DNA of 64,000 nucleotides. Source: Cerrena zonata (taxonomy: Eukaryota > Basidiomycota > Agaricomycetes > Polyporales > Cerrenaceae). Position 1 is the stretch's first letter; every line of letters begins with the position of its first letter. The position numbers and the translations under genes were made by a program. The stretch is from contig JASBNA010000004.1 of assembly GCA_038087015.1 (NCBI GenBank), positions 1,674,001 through 1,738,000 on the forward strand, in the 5' to 3' direction. The notes beneath the pieces are model-generated. The model had not been told where the DNA came from, did no database searches, and saw nothing but the letters and a program-made list of their open reading frames with translations. Shown one piece after another: positions 1 through 13,136 of the stretch.

Positions 1-1153
1 TCTCATGATTAAAGGCGCCCTAAGGTCCGGCGGTGCTGCAGTATGTGTCCGACGATGACCTATTTCATTCGTCATCTGAAGAAGTTGTAGCTTTATGAAC
101 CGTATACAGATAACCCTGAGACTCGCGGATTTATGCGGATAGAACCAGAGCTGCTCAATAAGGTTGTTCCCCGTTTCCTCCGCGATGGTTGGCAAGTTGT
201 GAGTGCGAGTCCTCCGCCGGTGCTCTTCTGGAACTAATTTCGGTATAATTATCGAGAATGTACACGCTATTGGAGATCGGGCAAATGGCATCGTTCTTGA
301 CGCCTTTGAAGCAGCACTAAAAGATGTCGACGTTAGTGCGCTGCGTCCCAGGCTAGAGCATGCTCAGATCTTATCCGACAAGGACATGGCACGGTTTGGA
401 GACCTTGGAGGTAGGTGTACCTGTACCTTAACTAACTTTTATCCAAACAACTCATCTAATCCTTCCCTACTAGTGATCGCAAGTATTCAGCCTACCCATG
501 CGTAAGTGAAGCATAGTATGTGCTTCCATTCTTCATTGACAAAATAGAACACAGCATCAGCGACATGTGGTTCGGTGAAGATCGTCTTGTAAGTCCCAGC
601 TTGTGTGTTCGGTCCGACATATAGTTTCCCTAATCTAGTTGTACAGGGTCCTGAACGTGTGAAGGGCCTCTACGCATTCCGGAGTATCCTTGACCACGGA
701 GCACGGATTACTCTAGGATCAGACTTCCCCGTTGAAACGATGAATCCTCTCTCTGGATTTTATGCTGCGGTCACTAGGCTTTCACCAGATGGGAAGTCTC
801 CTCATGGACCTAACGGATGGTGAGTAGAAGATCGTACACTTTGCCTAACAGAAGTTGAGATGGCGGCTTAGGTTCCCTGAACAACGGATAACACGCGAGA
901 TAGCGCTGAAAGGTGAGCTTCCTACATATGCTCTACGAAGGTCGGAAGCTAACAAGCATTCTCTTCAGGCATGACCCTCGACCCTGCCTATGCTTCTTTC
1001 TCCGAAAATGATCTCGGGAGTATCACGCCTGGCAAGCGTGCCGACTATGTCGTCTTTTCCAGGGACATTATGACGATTCCTGCTAACCAAATCCTTGAAG
1101 TGAAGGTCCTGGCGACTGTAATCGACGGCCGTCCTGTCTTCGGGCATATCTAA
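1..1153 (+). CDS. Amidohydrolase family 3 (YtcJ-like), 3' part
   Basis: The C-terminal part of a metal-dependent amidohydrolase of the YtcJ type; the start lies before the window. Reading from base 2, the exon gives [10 protein letters not shown], then splices to [10 protein letters not shown] later exon starts at 257 with the family hallmark H-A-I-G-D-R-A-N. It is followed by R-L-E-H-A-Q (metal-ligand region), a G-S-D-F-P-V-E block (catalytic Asp region) and the C-terminal [14 protein letters not shown] strand that closes the small beta domain. Introns of about 50 bp interrupt it, for example 199-256. The stop is TAA at 1151-1153. The family hydrolyses C-N bonds in small amides and ureas, but the substrate of fungal members is generally unknown. 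Family assignment is secure; substrate is not inferred. Confidence 0.85.
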
Positions 1154-1536
1154 CGCACGCATACAAACCATAAAATAGCCATGTTTCGATTATAGCGACA
1201 CCTACCAACGACCGATATATATTACATCTTAAACATCTCATCTCGACCTTCACGTTTGATAATAAATCTCTCGTATGTAAAGCGGATACTATCTATGCTT
1301 TGTGGTCTATATTAAGTTCAGATAATATATATCAACATTGAGCAATAACGTTTGCCATTTTGTTGGATCGAATGGACGCGCTTTGGCGCGGTGTCGTGAT
1401 TCATTTACACGCGACGCGTCTAATATTGCGATCGCATTACCTCTTGCCTACCACAACGACCAGACCATACAAATTGCGGAATATCTTATTAATTGTTCCA
1501 TTTCTTCTTCATAGAGACACTAATCGTTCTCCCAGT
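1154..1536. other. Intergenic: 3' flank and promoter
   Basis: An AT-rich spacer of about 380 bp between the amidohydrolase stop and the RDH54 start on the same strand. I see no gene, repeat or RNA in it. Confidence 0.6.
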
Positions 1537-4500
1537 ATGCCTCCCTTCTCAAATCCGGTGTCAGCAAACTCCAAAAAACGGAGAATCGATGACGACAGTA
1601 ATGATACACCGCACAAGCGACAATCAACAGGGTCTGGATTCGCACCTTCTACCCCAAATGCTGAGAACCAACCCGGAGATCGGTATTGGTATGTACAATG
1701 GTAAGCTTACTTACTCGACTCCGGTAGAAACAACCCCACCTGAATGAAATAGGCGCAATCCGCAACAGAAGAAACACAAGACTTGGGATGGTGATGGGAT
1801 TCTCCTGCAAACTCGATCGGGTCAATGTGTTTTGCTAGACATGGAAAGCAAAAGGTGTGTGTAGAGTTATCGTTCACCCTACCTCATGTGAAACATTATT
1901 TAGAATCGCGAACGGCAAGCCGGCAGGCATGTCCGACATTGTTGTAGATGTCGAGTTCACTGTAGGCAGTAAAGATGTGTGCATCGAGCGTGAAGTAAAA
2001 CGGGAAGATTATTTCTCGGGGAAATGCTTTCAGGGAGATGTCGCGCCAGAGCCGGTAAAGCAACATTCTGCTGCGCTCACGAAACCTTACGTTCCTCTGC
2101 GACCCAAGACCATTAATGGATTCAAGCCACCTTCATTTGTAACACATTCATCTGCTGCGAAGCCTAGTTCAACTACACACAAATCGCCAGTCGTCCCTTC
2201 CACGACACCAGATACTGTCCACCACACAGTAAACTATCCTGGTAGATCGTATTGGAGCGCCAATTGGTAAGCCTTGATAGTTCGGCACGTAAAGCTTTCG
2301 TTCAACATGATATCTTTCCGCAGGCGCAAAGCTCAGATGAAGAAGAATAAGACTTGGGATGGCGATGGATATGTGCTCCAGAAAGCCGACAAGCTTACAC
2401 TTGTTTCTGAGAAGGGGATCTTGTAAGGTCATGTTTATCCACCTTCATTTCTCACTTACAATTTAATTGACCTGGAAGGTATGGGTCTACTAAGTGGAGT
2501 GGACAGCCTCTTTGTAATGGGTATTCTGGCCGTGTAGGACATCGAGAGTTCGAACTCGATTGTGAAGTTTCCCAAGGAGACCTTCCAATGATCAAGGGAT
2601 CCTCGAGAGAAGAGACCTCTGACACCGAACTTGAAATTGGTGGTCCCTCTACACCTCAGGTGTATGCTGCCTCAAACAGACCCACTACACCGACCGTGGT
2701 TCGGGACGAAACACCTTCGAAACCCTCTGCAATTCCGGCTAAAAGTTTCTACGCTCATGTCAAGCCACAAGCGAAACTGAATGGTCCATTGTAAGATTTG
2801 CACAATATGCTATCTGTGTGTCAGTGACATATTATTACATTCCAGACATGATCCCGATGTAGATGGTGCTATCGTCATGAAGTCACCGAACGCAGAACAA
2901 GCCAAGAAGTATAATAAGAAGTAAGTACCCGAGTTTAAGGCTATTCAACGCCACTAATCGTAAATATGATAGGAATGCCCCAATCGTTCCTGTAGTTATC
3001 GACCCTCTTCTCGCGCGAAAATTGCGCCCACATCAGGTGGAAGGTAAACATCTTCGTTATATGTTTGCTCTTTTACTCACCTTAATGTCTAGGTGTGGAG
3101 TTCATGTACGAGTGCGTAATGGGTTTGACACACGAAGGACAGGGATGTATCCTTGCAGATGAGATGTACGAAGTCCTGGGTACTGTTGTATTAGGACATG
3201 AAGCTAACCTAGTTTTCTCCAATCAGGGGTATGGGCAAGACACTTCAGGTAAGCCTTGTGACTTCAACATGTTTTCCATGCATTCATGTGGCATATGCAG
3301 ACCATCGCATTGGTGTGGACACTCTTGAGTAAGTTGTTCTTCCGATTAAGCCTCGGAGATAACTTGTAATCATCTCTTCGTTATCCGTTATCAGAGCAAA
3401 ACCCATATGCAGGGATTGGACCTGTAGTAGGGAAAGTTCTCATTGTTTGTCCAGTGTCACTGATCAATGTACGTCTCCAAAACGGCTTCTCCTACCCCTT
3501 CTTCGTAGTCCCTGACTGCCAGCTTATTCCCAAAGAACTGGAAACATGAATTTCACAAATGGTATGTGGCGACTGCCTAGGCTGTTAATTTAACTAAACC
3601 TTCGTGTCATAGGCTTGGACGAGACCGAGTTGGCGTCTTCGTCGTTGACAAGGACAAAAGCGCTGTCAATCAATTTCTCAATTCGTAAATAAAGGAATTT
3701 CGCTCTAGATCTCACATGCACTGACCGAATCATCGTCGTAGACGCGTTCACAAGGTTCTAATCATGGGTTATGAGCGATTGAGGACAGTGATGTGCGTAT
3801 GCTCCATCTACCTGTGTAACATCACTGATTCAACTGACATTGTGTGCAGTAAAGATCTTGCATACTGCATGTGAGTGTCATCCGACCTTTCGCTATTACA
3901 TAAAAGACAAACCCCCACGAACAGACCTCCGATCGGTTTGATAATTTGCGATGAAGGTATGGTCAATGACCATAGTTCCGTCAAGTAGATTGACATTAAC
4001 TTGACATTTTAGGACACCGGTTGAAGTCTGCCAATAATAAGACTTCGAAAATGTTTGAGCATCTCAAAACGCCACGGCGCATTATTCTCTCAGGCACGCC
4101 CATCCAGAATGACCTTAGCGAGTTCCATGCTATGGTACCAGCTCCCTTTATCTTCCATCATCTGTTGCTAATCGAAATTCCAGGCTGACTTCTGCAATCC
4201 TGGAATCTTGGGTGTGTATTTCCTCCATTCTTGCTGAGTTCAAACTCACGTATCTTCAGATGACTACCAATCTTTCCGCAAGAAATATGAGGCACCTATC
4301 ATGAAAAGTCGCACACCAGAATGTTCCTCGAAAGAAAAGGAACTTGGTGATGGACGCCTAGCAGGTGTATGTAAACCTGTCTCCGTTGAATGGACAGAAG
4401 GTTAATATCATTATCCTCTAGCTAATGGATCTAGCGCGACTTTTTGTACTGAGGCGGGATGCTGGCATTCTAAAGAAATATCTGCCGCCGAAATGTAGGT

Positions 4501-6369
4501 TTACCGTTCTTTAGTCTTGCCTCTCGATTCGCTAATCCACTCGAAAAAGATGAATACGTGGTCTTCATAACCCCGACGAAACTGCAGCGTGATATCTTCC
4601 AGAGAATATTAACAAGAGACAACATCGATAATATTTCCAGTAATCATACAGCAGAGTCTCTGGCACTGATTAACCTTCTCACCAAGATCAGCAATAGCCC
4701 CATACTTCTCAAAGCGACTGTAGACCAAGCTCGGAGTAAAGGGGCCTCCGGTGACATGATAAAAAAGGTTGCGTTGGAAGACGCTGTACGGTTCATTCCC
4801 GAAAGAGCTCAAGTAGAAGATGTGTCTCTCAGTGGTGCGTGTCAGTGCGAATGCTGTAGCATGGAATGCTGACAATCATACAGGGAAGCTTGTTGCGCTC
4901 GCGAACCTTCTCCGAGCTATTTACAAGGTACGCATGACTTCACTTGTGCCAGTCCATCTGCTGATACCTGCCCGATAGACTACGGAGGAGAAATGCATTA
5001 TTGTATCACATTACACGTCAACACTAAACATTATCGAAGCTTTCTGCAAGAAGAAATTGTACACGTACCTTCGACTGGATGGGTATGTGAAATGCTACTA
5101 TACATGTGACTAGCTAACGTCTTTCCAGTCAAACTCCAGCCAATAAACGTCAGGACTATGTTAACGAGTTTAACAGGTCATCGCAGAACCAACGCTGTAT
5201 GTACCATCGCAAAAATATAATTCGCCGATATACTGAGCCTTTTCTAGTTATATTCCTTTTGAGTTCGAAGGCGGGCGGTGTTGGACTCAACCTTATTGGC
5301 GCATCTAGGTTATGTCTAATTGACTCTGATTGGAACCCAAGGTATGATTGTTCCGCACCATATTCCACACTTAGCTCAAATTATGTTAGTCATGATCTTC
5401 AGTCAATGGCTCGCATCCATCGGTAAGAAGTTAGGTGTCGAAAGCTTGAAAATTTCTGACCTCTATTCTCAGAGACGGACAGAAACAGGCTGTTTTTATT
5501 TACCGTTTCCTGACCGCTGGTACTATCGATGGTAAGTACACGCTATGTGAGAACGTCACTCCCATATTAAAGATGGTCATACAGAAAAGATATTCCAGCG
5601 ACAAGTGACAAAACTGGGATTGAGTAATTGTAAGTATGGTTCACTACTCACCCTTTATGTACTCATTCGACATGTCGTGTTCGAACAGCACTTATCGGCG
5701 ACGGAAAGTCAAGCTCGACGTCAGATTCGTTCTCTAGTAAAGACGTGAGTAGTTCCTCGGTTCGGAACCTTTTAATGTCTAAAAATAAATCCGTAGCTGA
5801 GAGACATCTTCACAATTCATCCTAATGCTGCATGTCACACGCACGACCTCTTAGAATGTCCTTGCAATGGGGATTACCCAGACATCCCCGATCTTGGCTC
5901 TGACGATGAGAGCGAAGGACCAGAAGAGATGGGCTTTGTCACCGCCTCCCAGGTAAAACCTGAGCATATCGAGAAAATGGACAAAGCGGTAAATAGTTTA
6001 CACGTACTCGTTCCCCCTAACTAACGCACAAGTTGTCAGTATCTGAAGCAAAAGAAAGCGCAATTGGCATCCTTGGGAGAATGGAAACATATTGACTGCC
6101 TCCGTCTCTACGCACGAGATCATGTCCACGACCCTATTCTTCAGAAGTTGCTTTACACAGGACAAACCCCGCGAGCCCGCCCTCCGGCAACCGGCAACCA
6201 AAGTCGAGCTCAAGCTATTCTGGATGCCACGGACCTAGACTTGATGACGGAAGAACAGACCGTTTGGAAGGTCGCAGATGTTCCTGGAGGGTCTATCTCG
6301 TTCTTGTTTGAACGAGGAATTAAGTCAGTTACTGAGAACGATGAAGTCGCTCAGGAGGAGGATATATAG
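1537..6369 (+). CDS. RDH54: RDH54/RAD54B-type SNF2 recombination translocase
   Basis: A Swi2/Snf2 dsDNA translocase that works with Rad51/Dmc1 in homologous recombination. It has about 20 short introns. Start chosen at ATG 1537 (M-P-P-F-S-N-P), the first ATG of a basic N-terminus in frame with the rest. The N-terminus carries the RAD54B hallmark W-R-x4-K-K-x-K-T-W-D-G-D-G twice, once from the first exons (about 1680-1800) and again at 2255-2370. Motor motifs in order after splicing: I, D-E-M-G-M-G-K-T (the Walker A is split by an intron at about 3168-3228); II, D-E-G-H (about 3950); III, L-S-G-T-P-I-Q-N-D (about 4090); V, S-K-A-G-G-V-G-L-N-L (about 5265); VI, Q-S-M-A-R-I-H-R-D-G-Q (5400-5480). 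The tail has D-L-L-E-C-P-C. The stop is TAG at 6367-6369. RAD54 itself is the alternative, but the K-T-W-D-G-D-G element favours RDH54/RAD54B. Confidence 0.9.
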
Positions 6370-7213
6370 ACCTAGATAGTATGCGCTAGAGCCCAGTATG
6401 GTTATACTGGTAATCCGTTGTATGATAGTACTTCAACTACTGCATATACAGTACGTAATTTCGCAAAGGCAATCATTCGATTGAACTTCGGGTTCTTGTC
6501 TGACTTCGAACCTTCACACTTGCCGTAATGGTTTGAGTAGGCTCTAAGACTTAGACTAGTACAGCCACTTCGGTAACTCATTGAGTCGAAGACCACAACA
6601 AACTAGTTCTTTGCGATATTCGGTTGCGTCCATATCTGCCAGTGGTCGTACTACGTCTCGAAGCAGTAGGCCATTCAATAGTCAACTTCATACCTGTGAA
6701 CATCCCAATACACGGCGCCACCTCGCAATTCCGTACCATTGTCATGTGTGCCCCAAGGCCCATTCTGAACTTCTTCATCACTCAGCAGGTCCACGGAGGT
6801 TTTAGCAGATCTACAAACTGTCTTCATAAAGGGAAATCACCGAGTCCTGCTCATCCACAGCTATTCATTCAAGCAACACAACTACACCCGTGTGATAACA
6901 ATGTGTACCTGCTGGTGCATACGTTTCCCTGACGAAGACATGTTTCGGAACTGTCGTGACTATCCATTCTCAGGATACGTGTAAAGAGCCTGGGATAAAC
7001 GACAGAAGAACAAACCACGATTGAATTCCGTTTTCTCTGTGCGATACAGTGTGGACACGGATGTCCTCTTTCCAGTACACGACTTTGACAGAACCATTTA
7101 TCCGAATGGTATTTGGGTTTGGCTTAATGTGGGCGATTTGTTCCTCCTTGTTCCTACCAAACTATATCTAGTCGCTACTTCCCCAATCAACCATGTAGCA
7201 CCTCTCTCCCGCA
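6370..7213. other. Intergenic spacer
   Basis: 844 bp between RDH54 and the methyltransferase. Several 60-100 codon open frames occur on both strands, but none shows splice-linked continuation or a recognisable family. It probably holds a 3' UTR and the next promoter. Confidence 0.5.
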
Positions 7214-9215
7214 ATGGACTCCTTCGCCGAGCTCGACAACCTCGTCTCGTTGATTACGAACTCGGCACAACAGGTGAAGACAGGATTCCAGAAGCTAGGA
7301 CTTCCCTTCCCGAGTCTGGACGATTTAGAACCGCATGCTCTCGACACGGCTCATGTCCCTGCAGAGCTCCAGTATGCCATCCGTTGCATTCAGGGAGCAT
7401 GTACGCAACTCTCTACCTTGGTTACAACGCCTCAACAGGCTTTAACGATCGTGAGCTATATCATCGATCCTATCCTCCTTTACTAATTCTTGAACCAGCG
7501 CGGGATGAGTGTAAGTTGTAGGCAACCTCTCTACTAAGAAATATATTCATCTCGAAATAGCATTATAACTCGTCCTGTCTTGGTGTCGTCACACAAGCTA
7601 AGATCCCCGATCTTCTCAAAGGGCACCCAGATGGCGTCCATATCTCTAAATTGGCAGAAGCTACAAAGATAGATCAGGGGAAACTAGGCCGAGTGCTTCG
7701 CTTCCTAGTTACTAAACATGTTTTCAAGGAAGGTAAATTGTGTCTCGCGACTTCTTTGTTTGTATTTTCTCAGGACTAGAATATCTCACCATAGTTAAGA
7801 ACGATGTCTTTGCCAACAATCGTTTGAGTATCATGCTCCTGGCCGATTCTCCTCTTTGGGCTCTTACGGGTGTTTCGTGAGCATATTCATTTTTACCAGT
7901 ATTTCTATATTAACGTTATACCATCAGGTCTGACGAGAATCTTCGTGCATCCACCGCCCTCTACGACCACTTAGCAGACCCGACGACTACCTCATCCACA
8001 GCTAGTCAGTTCGCTCCATGGAGTCGTGCCATGGGATACGACGGTAACCTCTGGGACTTCTATCAGAAGGTTGATCCAGCCAGGGGTAAACGATTCGGAG
8101 TTGCCATGATTGGTTTCAGTAGTTTGTCCAAGTTCGATTCAATGTTGCACGGTAAACACTTCTCTTCTTCTCGGGGATAGCAAGCTCAATCTCTTCCGAT
8201 AGGTTTTCCGTGGAAATCGCTTCCAGAGGGGACTACTGTCTGTGATGTTGGCGGTGGAATAGGTCATATTACCATGCACTTTGCCAAGGCTTGCCCGCAA
8301 ATCCGTGTTGTCCTTCAAGATTTACCTCCCACAGTGGAACAGGCTAAAGGCTTCTGGAAGGAAAGTGCACCAGAGATTGTCGAACAAGGCCGTGTTTCCT
8401 TCGTTTCAATGGACTTCATCAAGGAGTCTCCTGTTCCTGAGCAAGACATATACTACGTGGGTTCTCGCTAATTTCGCATTGATTATACTCAAGTATACAT
8501 TTTTAAACCCATTTTCAGCTCAAACATATCATGTAAGCCCCCCTGTTTCTATTCAGCTAATCTCGCTTCCTCATCGCGTCTTTAGCCATGATTGGGCCGA
8601 TCCTGACAGCATCACAATCCTCACCAACATCAAGAAGGTGATGAAACCTACTTCACGAATCATCGTTCGTACGTCCTCGCATCAGCTCGTGCAGTCGGGT
8701 CGGCTCTGAATTCATGTTTAGAGGAATTTGTTTTGCAGTCGGCTGCTAGAGAAACTGAGGGCGAAGGAAGTCTCATAACTCAGGTCAATTATTTCAAACT
8801 CCAATATTGTTATTTGCTAAATCAAGGGTTTATTACAGGCCCCGGAACCTCTCTTGCCAAACTTCGGCGAGGGCAAGATCCTACACTACACGACCGATTT
8901 GGCGGTACGTTAGCATGGTTGATCAGTGAACGAATCGATTGCTCACTTGTATCTCTACTTCTAGATGCTTGTAAGTGGATAATTTAATTGAGTTCCATTT
9001 ACCCAGCCATGTATCTTATTGGTGCTCTTAAGAACTTGGTCAATGCCAAGGAACGCACATTACAGGAATTCGCTACTCTCGGGTATGTCCTTCGCTTTCC
9101 GCAAGTAAAGAATAACACTGACTCGTTATGTAACAGTAAACAATGCGGCCTCGAGCTTGCTCATGTTTGGGATTGCGGAGAGTCCAGTGCTCTAGAATTC
9201 AGAAAGAAAGAGTAG
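7214..9215 (+). CDS. SAM-dependent O-methyltransferase (family 2, COMT-like)
   Basis: A fungal small-molecule O-methyltransferase with an N-terminal winged-helix dimerisation domain and a C-terminal Rossmann domain. It starts at ATG 7214 (M-D-S-F-A-E-L). The dimerisation part includes I-P-D-L-L-K-G-H-P-D-G-V-H-I-S-K-L-A-E (about 7600-7660). SAM-binding motif I is V-C-D-V-G-G-G-I-G-H (about 8240-8270), followed by L-Q-D-L-P-P. The catalytic base is the His in H-D-W-A-D (about 8590). The C-terminus has N-A-K-E-R-T-L-Q-E-F and ends V-W-D-C-G-E-S-S-A-L-E-F-R with TAG at 9213-9215. The junction between D-L-A (about 8904) and M-Y-L-I-G (about 9009) could not be made to stay in frame with ordinary introns, so this exon may be wrong or the allele damaged. 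No neighbouring biosynthetic genes hint at a substrate. Confidence 0.8.
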
Positions 9216-9494
9216 ATGTCATAAACGATACTCACGCTCTTAGATTGTGCTAGTTGCTTCGCAAGCTTACGGAAGTGTCAACCACTGACATGTTTGTGGG
9301 ATCCGCCGAATGCCTCCGTATTTGGCTAGCTTTCCCGGATGTGTAACTGTAATCTATAGACGAAATCCTACACAAATGTATTCTGAACGAGTAGGCGAAC
9401 TATTGCTGCTTAAAATGCAAGACGCAAGAAGGAGTATCATTACGGCGGGTGGTATCATAGAATCCTAATCCTGGTGACAATAAAATTAGGAGCA

Positions 9495-10897
9495 TTATTG
9501 TTTATACGGCGGTGCCAATATTATGGACATATCTGAAGTTTGAAGTGATGCATTCTTGACTTCCATGAGTCGTTCTCGAAGGGCTGTAAATAGCACGATC
9601 TTATCATTGAGCTAGGTAACAGATGAGTGAGCAGAGCGAATTGTATGACAAGGGAGAACTGTACTTGATGACTGACGACTCTTCCTGACGTGCTAGGCAT
9701 AACAAAGAAAAGAGTCTGTTTGACTGAGAAAAGTTCACATATTAGTATCGAGTTTATGGAGGTTAATAACATAAAAACCTTGATCAGAGTCTTCGTGGAG
9801 CACCTTGAACGGCTGAATTCCCCATTCGAAAGTTGTTTTCGTTTTTCTTTTGGCTTTCCCCTTAGATTTGCTCGTCAGCTTACTAGATGATTTATTGACG
9901 TCTGGTAGAGGTGCGTCGAACCCCGAAGACAATGTAGCAGGTTCCACTGTCTGCACAAGTTTAGGGCTCTCCTTGATGAATATTTCCCATATACCTTTCC
10001 CGACAAAAGTCACAATGCAGGGACGAAAACGTCGAATTTTGTTTAGGAGTATGGGAACACCAGAAATCATGTCTTGTTTAGATAGTTCCGCTTGCTGGTA
10101 TTCAAACACGTAAATATCGGTGTGGGATGAGAGGTAAATTCGCAACCTACTTCGGCGGAAGGTCTGTCAACCAAGTTGGTCTAAAGGAATATTATAAATG
10201 AAGTTATACGCGTCTACATTCATTTTCACCTACCAGTCCGAGGTTGTAAGCTTCAGGGAGAGTAAGATCCTCGGAAGGCGCGAGAAGTCTATCCGTGAGT
10301 CCTGAAAATGATCATTAGATTCCGAGTTATATGAACAGATCAACACAGAGTCTATACACCTGATCTGTGAAGACATTTCCAGAAGTGGTTTGTAGGACTT
10401 GCAAAATGATGTCCAACTTCGGCAGACATACAACCAGGGCTGTTTGTATCAACGTGAATTTGGTACGTGATGATACAGAGTGTCATAGCATACTTTACTC
10501 CACAGAACATGACTAACAATAGCTCTCAGGTTTTGATGACAGCGGTGAAAGAGATGGGACACTTACTATCTAAGTGCTCCTGAAGATGATCCTGAAGGAG
10601 GTTCAGATGAGCATATTGCTCAGGAGGTGCATATCCACGCTTGGACTTCTTTGCACTTCTCGGTGAGCCAATATCCAATTCTTGCTTGAACTTTCTTTTA
10701 CGAGGTGTGCTGGGAGTATTCAAAAGTGAAGCGGGCTCAATTTCTTTCTGTGCCACCAAGTTTAAGACTGGTGAGGTGTCGGGGTCCTGTTTGACAATGG
10801 GCTTGGGAGACCTTGGAGGACGTTTGACTGGGGAGACAAACTTGAAACCCGAAAGTATCTCTTTCAATTTAGCTGGGGATGATATGTCGTCCGTCAT
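9495..10897 (-). CDS. Thymine/uracil mismatch DNA glycosylase (TDG/MUG family)
   Basis: A base-excision repair enzyme that removes T or U from G mismatches in the nucleus. It starts at complement of 10895-10897 (M-T-D-D-I-S-S). The N-terminus is lysine/proline-rich and probably non-specifically DNA binding. The catalytic motif appears only after splicing: C-G-V-N-P-G, with the Asn codon split by an intron whose donor follows GTAAA. It is followed by G-H-H-F-A-S-P-T-N-H-F-W. Then come L-P-E-A-Y-N-L-G-L, T-N-L-V-D-R-P-S-A-E-V-G, and the second active-site motif V-M-P-S-T-S-G-R (TDG/MUG M-P-x-x-S-G/x). The stop is complement of 9495-9497. The G-V-N-P-G variant replaces the more usual G-I-N-P-G, a conservative change. 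Family identity is strong; mismatch specificity is inferred from the family. Confidence 0.87.
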
Positions 10898-11356
10898 CGG
10901 AATTTTTATGAATGCTCAGTGGAAGTGAAACTAAACGAAGTTCAAGTTACCTGTCATTGAATTTCAAAGTACGACGGCAATGATCCCGCAGCCCGATCAT
11001 TACAACCGCAATGAGTACGTACTACGTAGTACAATATAGCAGCAAGGGTTCTCATTGAGGTAGAATATACACCAACCAAGTGGCGTTTGACATATGTCAA
11101 GACCTTTACTTATTCTAAGTCGATGTCATCTACTGATGAATTGTATCTTAAGAACCATCAATCATCTCAAGCCGAGGCACGTAGCGCGTTGAAAGGCCCA
11201 AACTTTGCAGATATGTAGTCTATAACGAGCTTCATATTGATATTGTCGTGCTTATTCATAAAGAAAAAAGAGAATCAACTGAAGGTACGAACACATTCCA
11301 AATAGGACCTAGGTACATGTTGAAAGGAACAGCAGAGGTAAACGTTTTGTTAGGTG
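10898..11356. other. Intergenic spacer
   Basis: 459 bp between two minus-strand genes: the promoter side of the glycosylase gene and the 3' flank of QRI7. No feature seen. Confidence 0.5.
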
Positions 11357-12962
11357 CTACTCAGGATTTTCCACCGCAAGGGTGGGAACATTAAGAGCAC
11401 GACTTCGTCTTCCATGCCATGGCTTGTCGACGGAATCAGGTTGCGTGAGATCTGCTATCTTCCAAGTAGGACGGAGTGAAATGGCGAAATCATCATAGTC
11501 ATGTGTCTGAAAGCGGTCCATTGATGCCCAAGCAATCATAGCAGCGTTGTCTATGAAGTGATTGCAAGAGTAAGAAGCAAATGTGAAAGGCCGTGAACGA
11601 ATAGGAACGGACCTGTACAAAATTCGCGAGGGGGACAGATCAACTTTATCGGCGGAGATTGCTCCACGCTAGCAGTTTCGAGGCACTCCTTTAGACTGTA
11701 ATTAGAACGCATGTTAGAAGGATAATCAAAGTGATACCTTGGAAGTCACACAAACCGATTTCTGATGAACATATTACTTGCTACACCACCACTTACAACT
11801 AAGTGTTTGACATGAATGTGTCCTTGCAGGCAATATGAAAGCGCCTTAAGCAGTCTGTCTGTTAGATGCCGCGCAGCCGCATCCTGGAACGCGCGTGCAA
11901 AGGCTAACTTCGTGCGCTCATCTGGGTTATGACCGAGTCTTTGGATAGGAATAATGACTTGAGATAAAACGCCGCTAAAGGAGAAGGCCATCTCATTCCG
12001 CATTGGGGTGACGAATGGCTTAACAATATCACCCAGTTCCGAATCGGGGATAGGGCGAGTACAGAAGACCTCTAACGCAGCACCAGCACCTTTGGGATGA
12101 GGCGGAAGGGACAAAGCACGAGAAGCGAGGTCATAGGCAGCTCCAATGCTGCTATCGATGGTATCAGCTAGAACTCGAAATGTTCGAGAATCCTCAGCCA
12201 GAAGCAATAGCGTATGACCACCCGTGAGAAGGTAAGTGAGGAAGGGATATTCTGGTAATTCATCTACAGGTTGCGTCAGAAATGGTGTGAGAGCATGAGC
12301 ATGCTACGAGAACTGGGTTCAGTTTCTATACTATTCTCCGTCCTCATTTCGGATACGCACCATGTGGTGTACCCCAACCAGAGGTTTTCCAAGGGCAGCA
12401 GCGATTCCTTTCGCAGTACCTGCCGCAACGGAAAGGCATCCTGGCATACCTGAAACGATTGTCACTTGAACAACGCACGTGGGGTGTGATGTGTTGAGGA
12501 ATGGCTTACCAGGCCCACGAGTGAATGCGATACCGTCAATATCGCTCATAGTACATCCTGCTTGTGACAGTGCTCGCTGTACAGCTAGAGGCTGAAAGAA
12601 GCAACAATTTGAATAAGCATACATGTTCTTCAACTAACACGATTTACATACCACATTACTTTGATGAGATTTTATAGCTACGTATGGGTGTATACCACCA
12701 TACTGTCGATGCCTTTGTGGGGTTAATGGACCGGGAACGAACGAGAGAAATCTGCCCACTCGTCATCCTGTCTTATGACAACATTTGCCTTGATTTCTCG
12801 TGAGTCTGTGACAATGGCAGCACAACTATCATCCGCCGAGGATTCTAGCCCGAGCACTGTAAAAGATCTCCGGGATATGTTATGGATTGCACCTTTGGCA
12901 ATGTGGCCTGGGAGTGTTGCAGACCTCAGCAAAGTAGATATTCTATTACCAAGAACTAACAT
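11357..12962 (-). CDS. QRI7: Mitochondrial tRNA N6-adenosine threonylcarbamoyltransferase (Qri7/OSGEPL1)
   Basis: Transfers the threonylcarbamoyl group to A37 of ANN-decoding mitochondrial tRNAs. The first in-frame ATG is complement of 12960-12962 and gives an Arg-rich leader (M-L-V-L-G-N-R-I-S-T-L-L-R) suited to mitochondrial import. It is followed by the ASKHA-fold start V-L-G-L-E-S-S-A-D-D-S. Other TsaD motifs: F-T-R-G-P-G; the metal-ligand region V-H-H-M plus H-A-L-T-P; L-L-T-G-G-H-T; D-T-I-D-S-S-I-G-A-A-Y-D; L-V-V-S-G-G-V-A-S-N; and N-A-A-M-I-A-W-A near the C-terminus. The stop is complement of 11357-11359. Cytosolic Kae1 is the alternative, but it lacks such a leader. An intronic tRNA-Lys(UUU), a cytosolic tRNA of the class that carries t6A, lies just upstream, presumably by chance. 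Confidence 0.9.
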
Positions 12963-13136
12963 GTGTAAGGTAGAATAAGCACCAAGCAAGACGTTGCGTC
13001 TCGAAACGGTTCGAATTCGAAGTAAACCTTGACAGACTATCCGGGGTTTGAAGACTCGGGGTCCGAGTCCTGGGGAGAATAGAATAAAATCTTCTCAGCT
13101 TGGGGTCCTATTGGCTATGTATATAAAGAAAGATAT

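Noticed and set aside
12963..12989. Longer N-terminus for QRI7
   Set aside because: The extension has no ATG; the first in-frame ATG is at complement 12960-12962.
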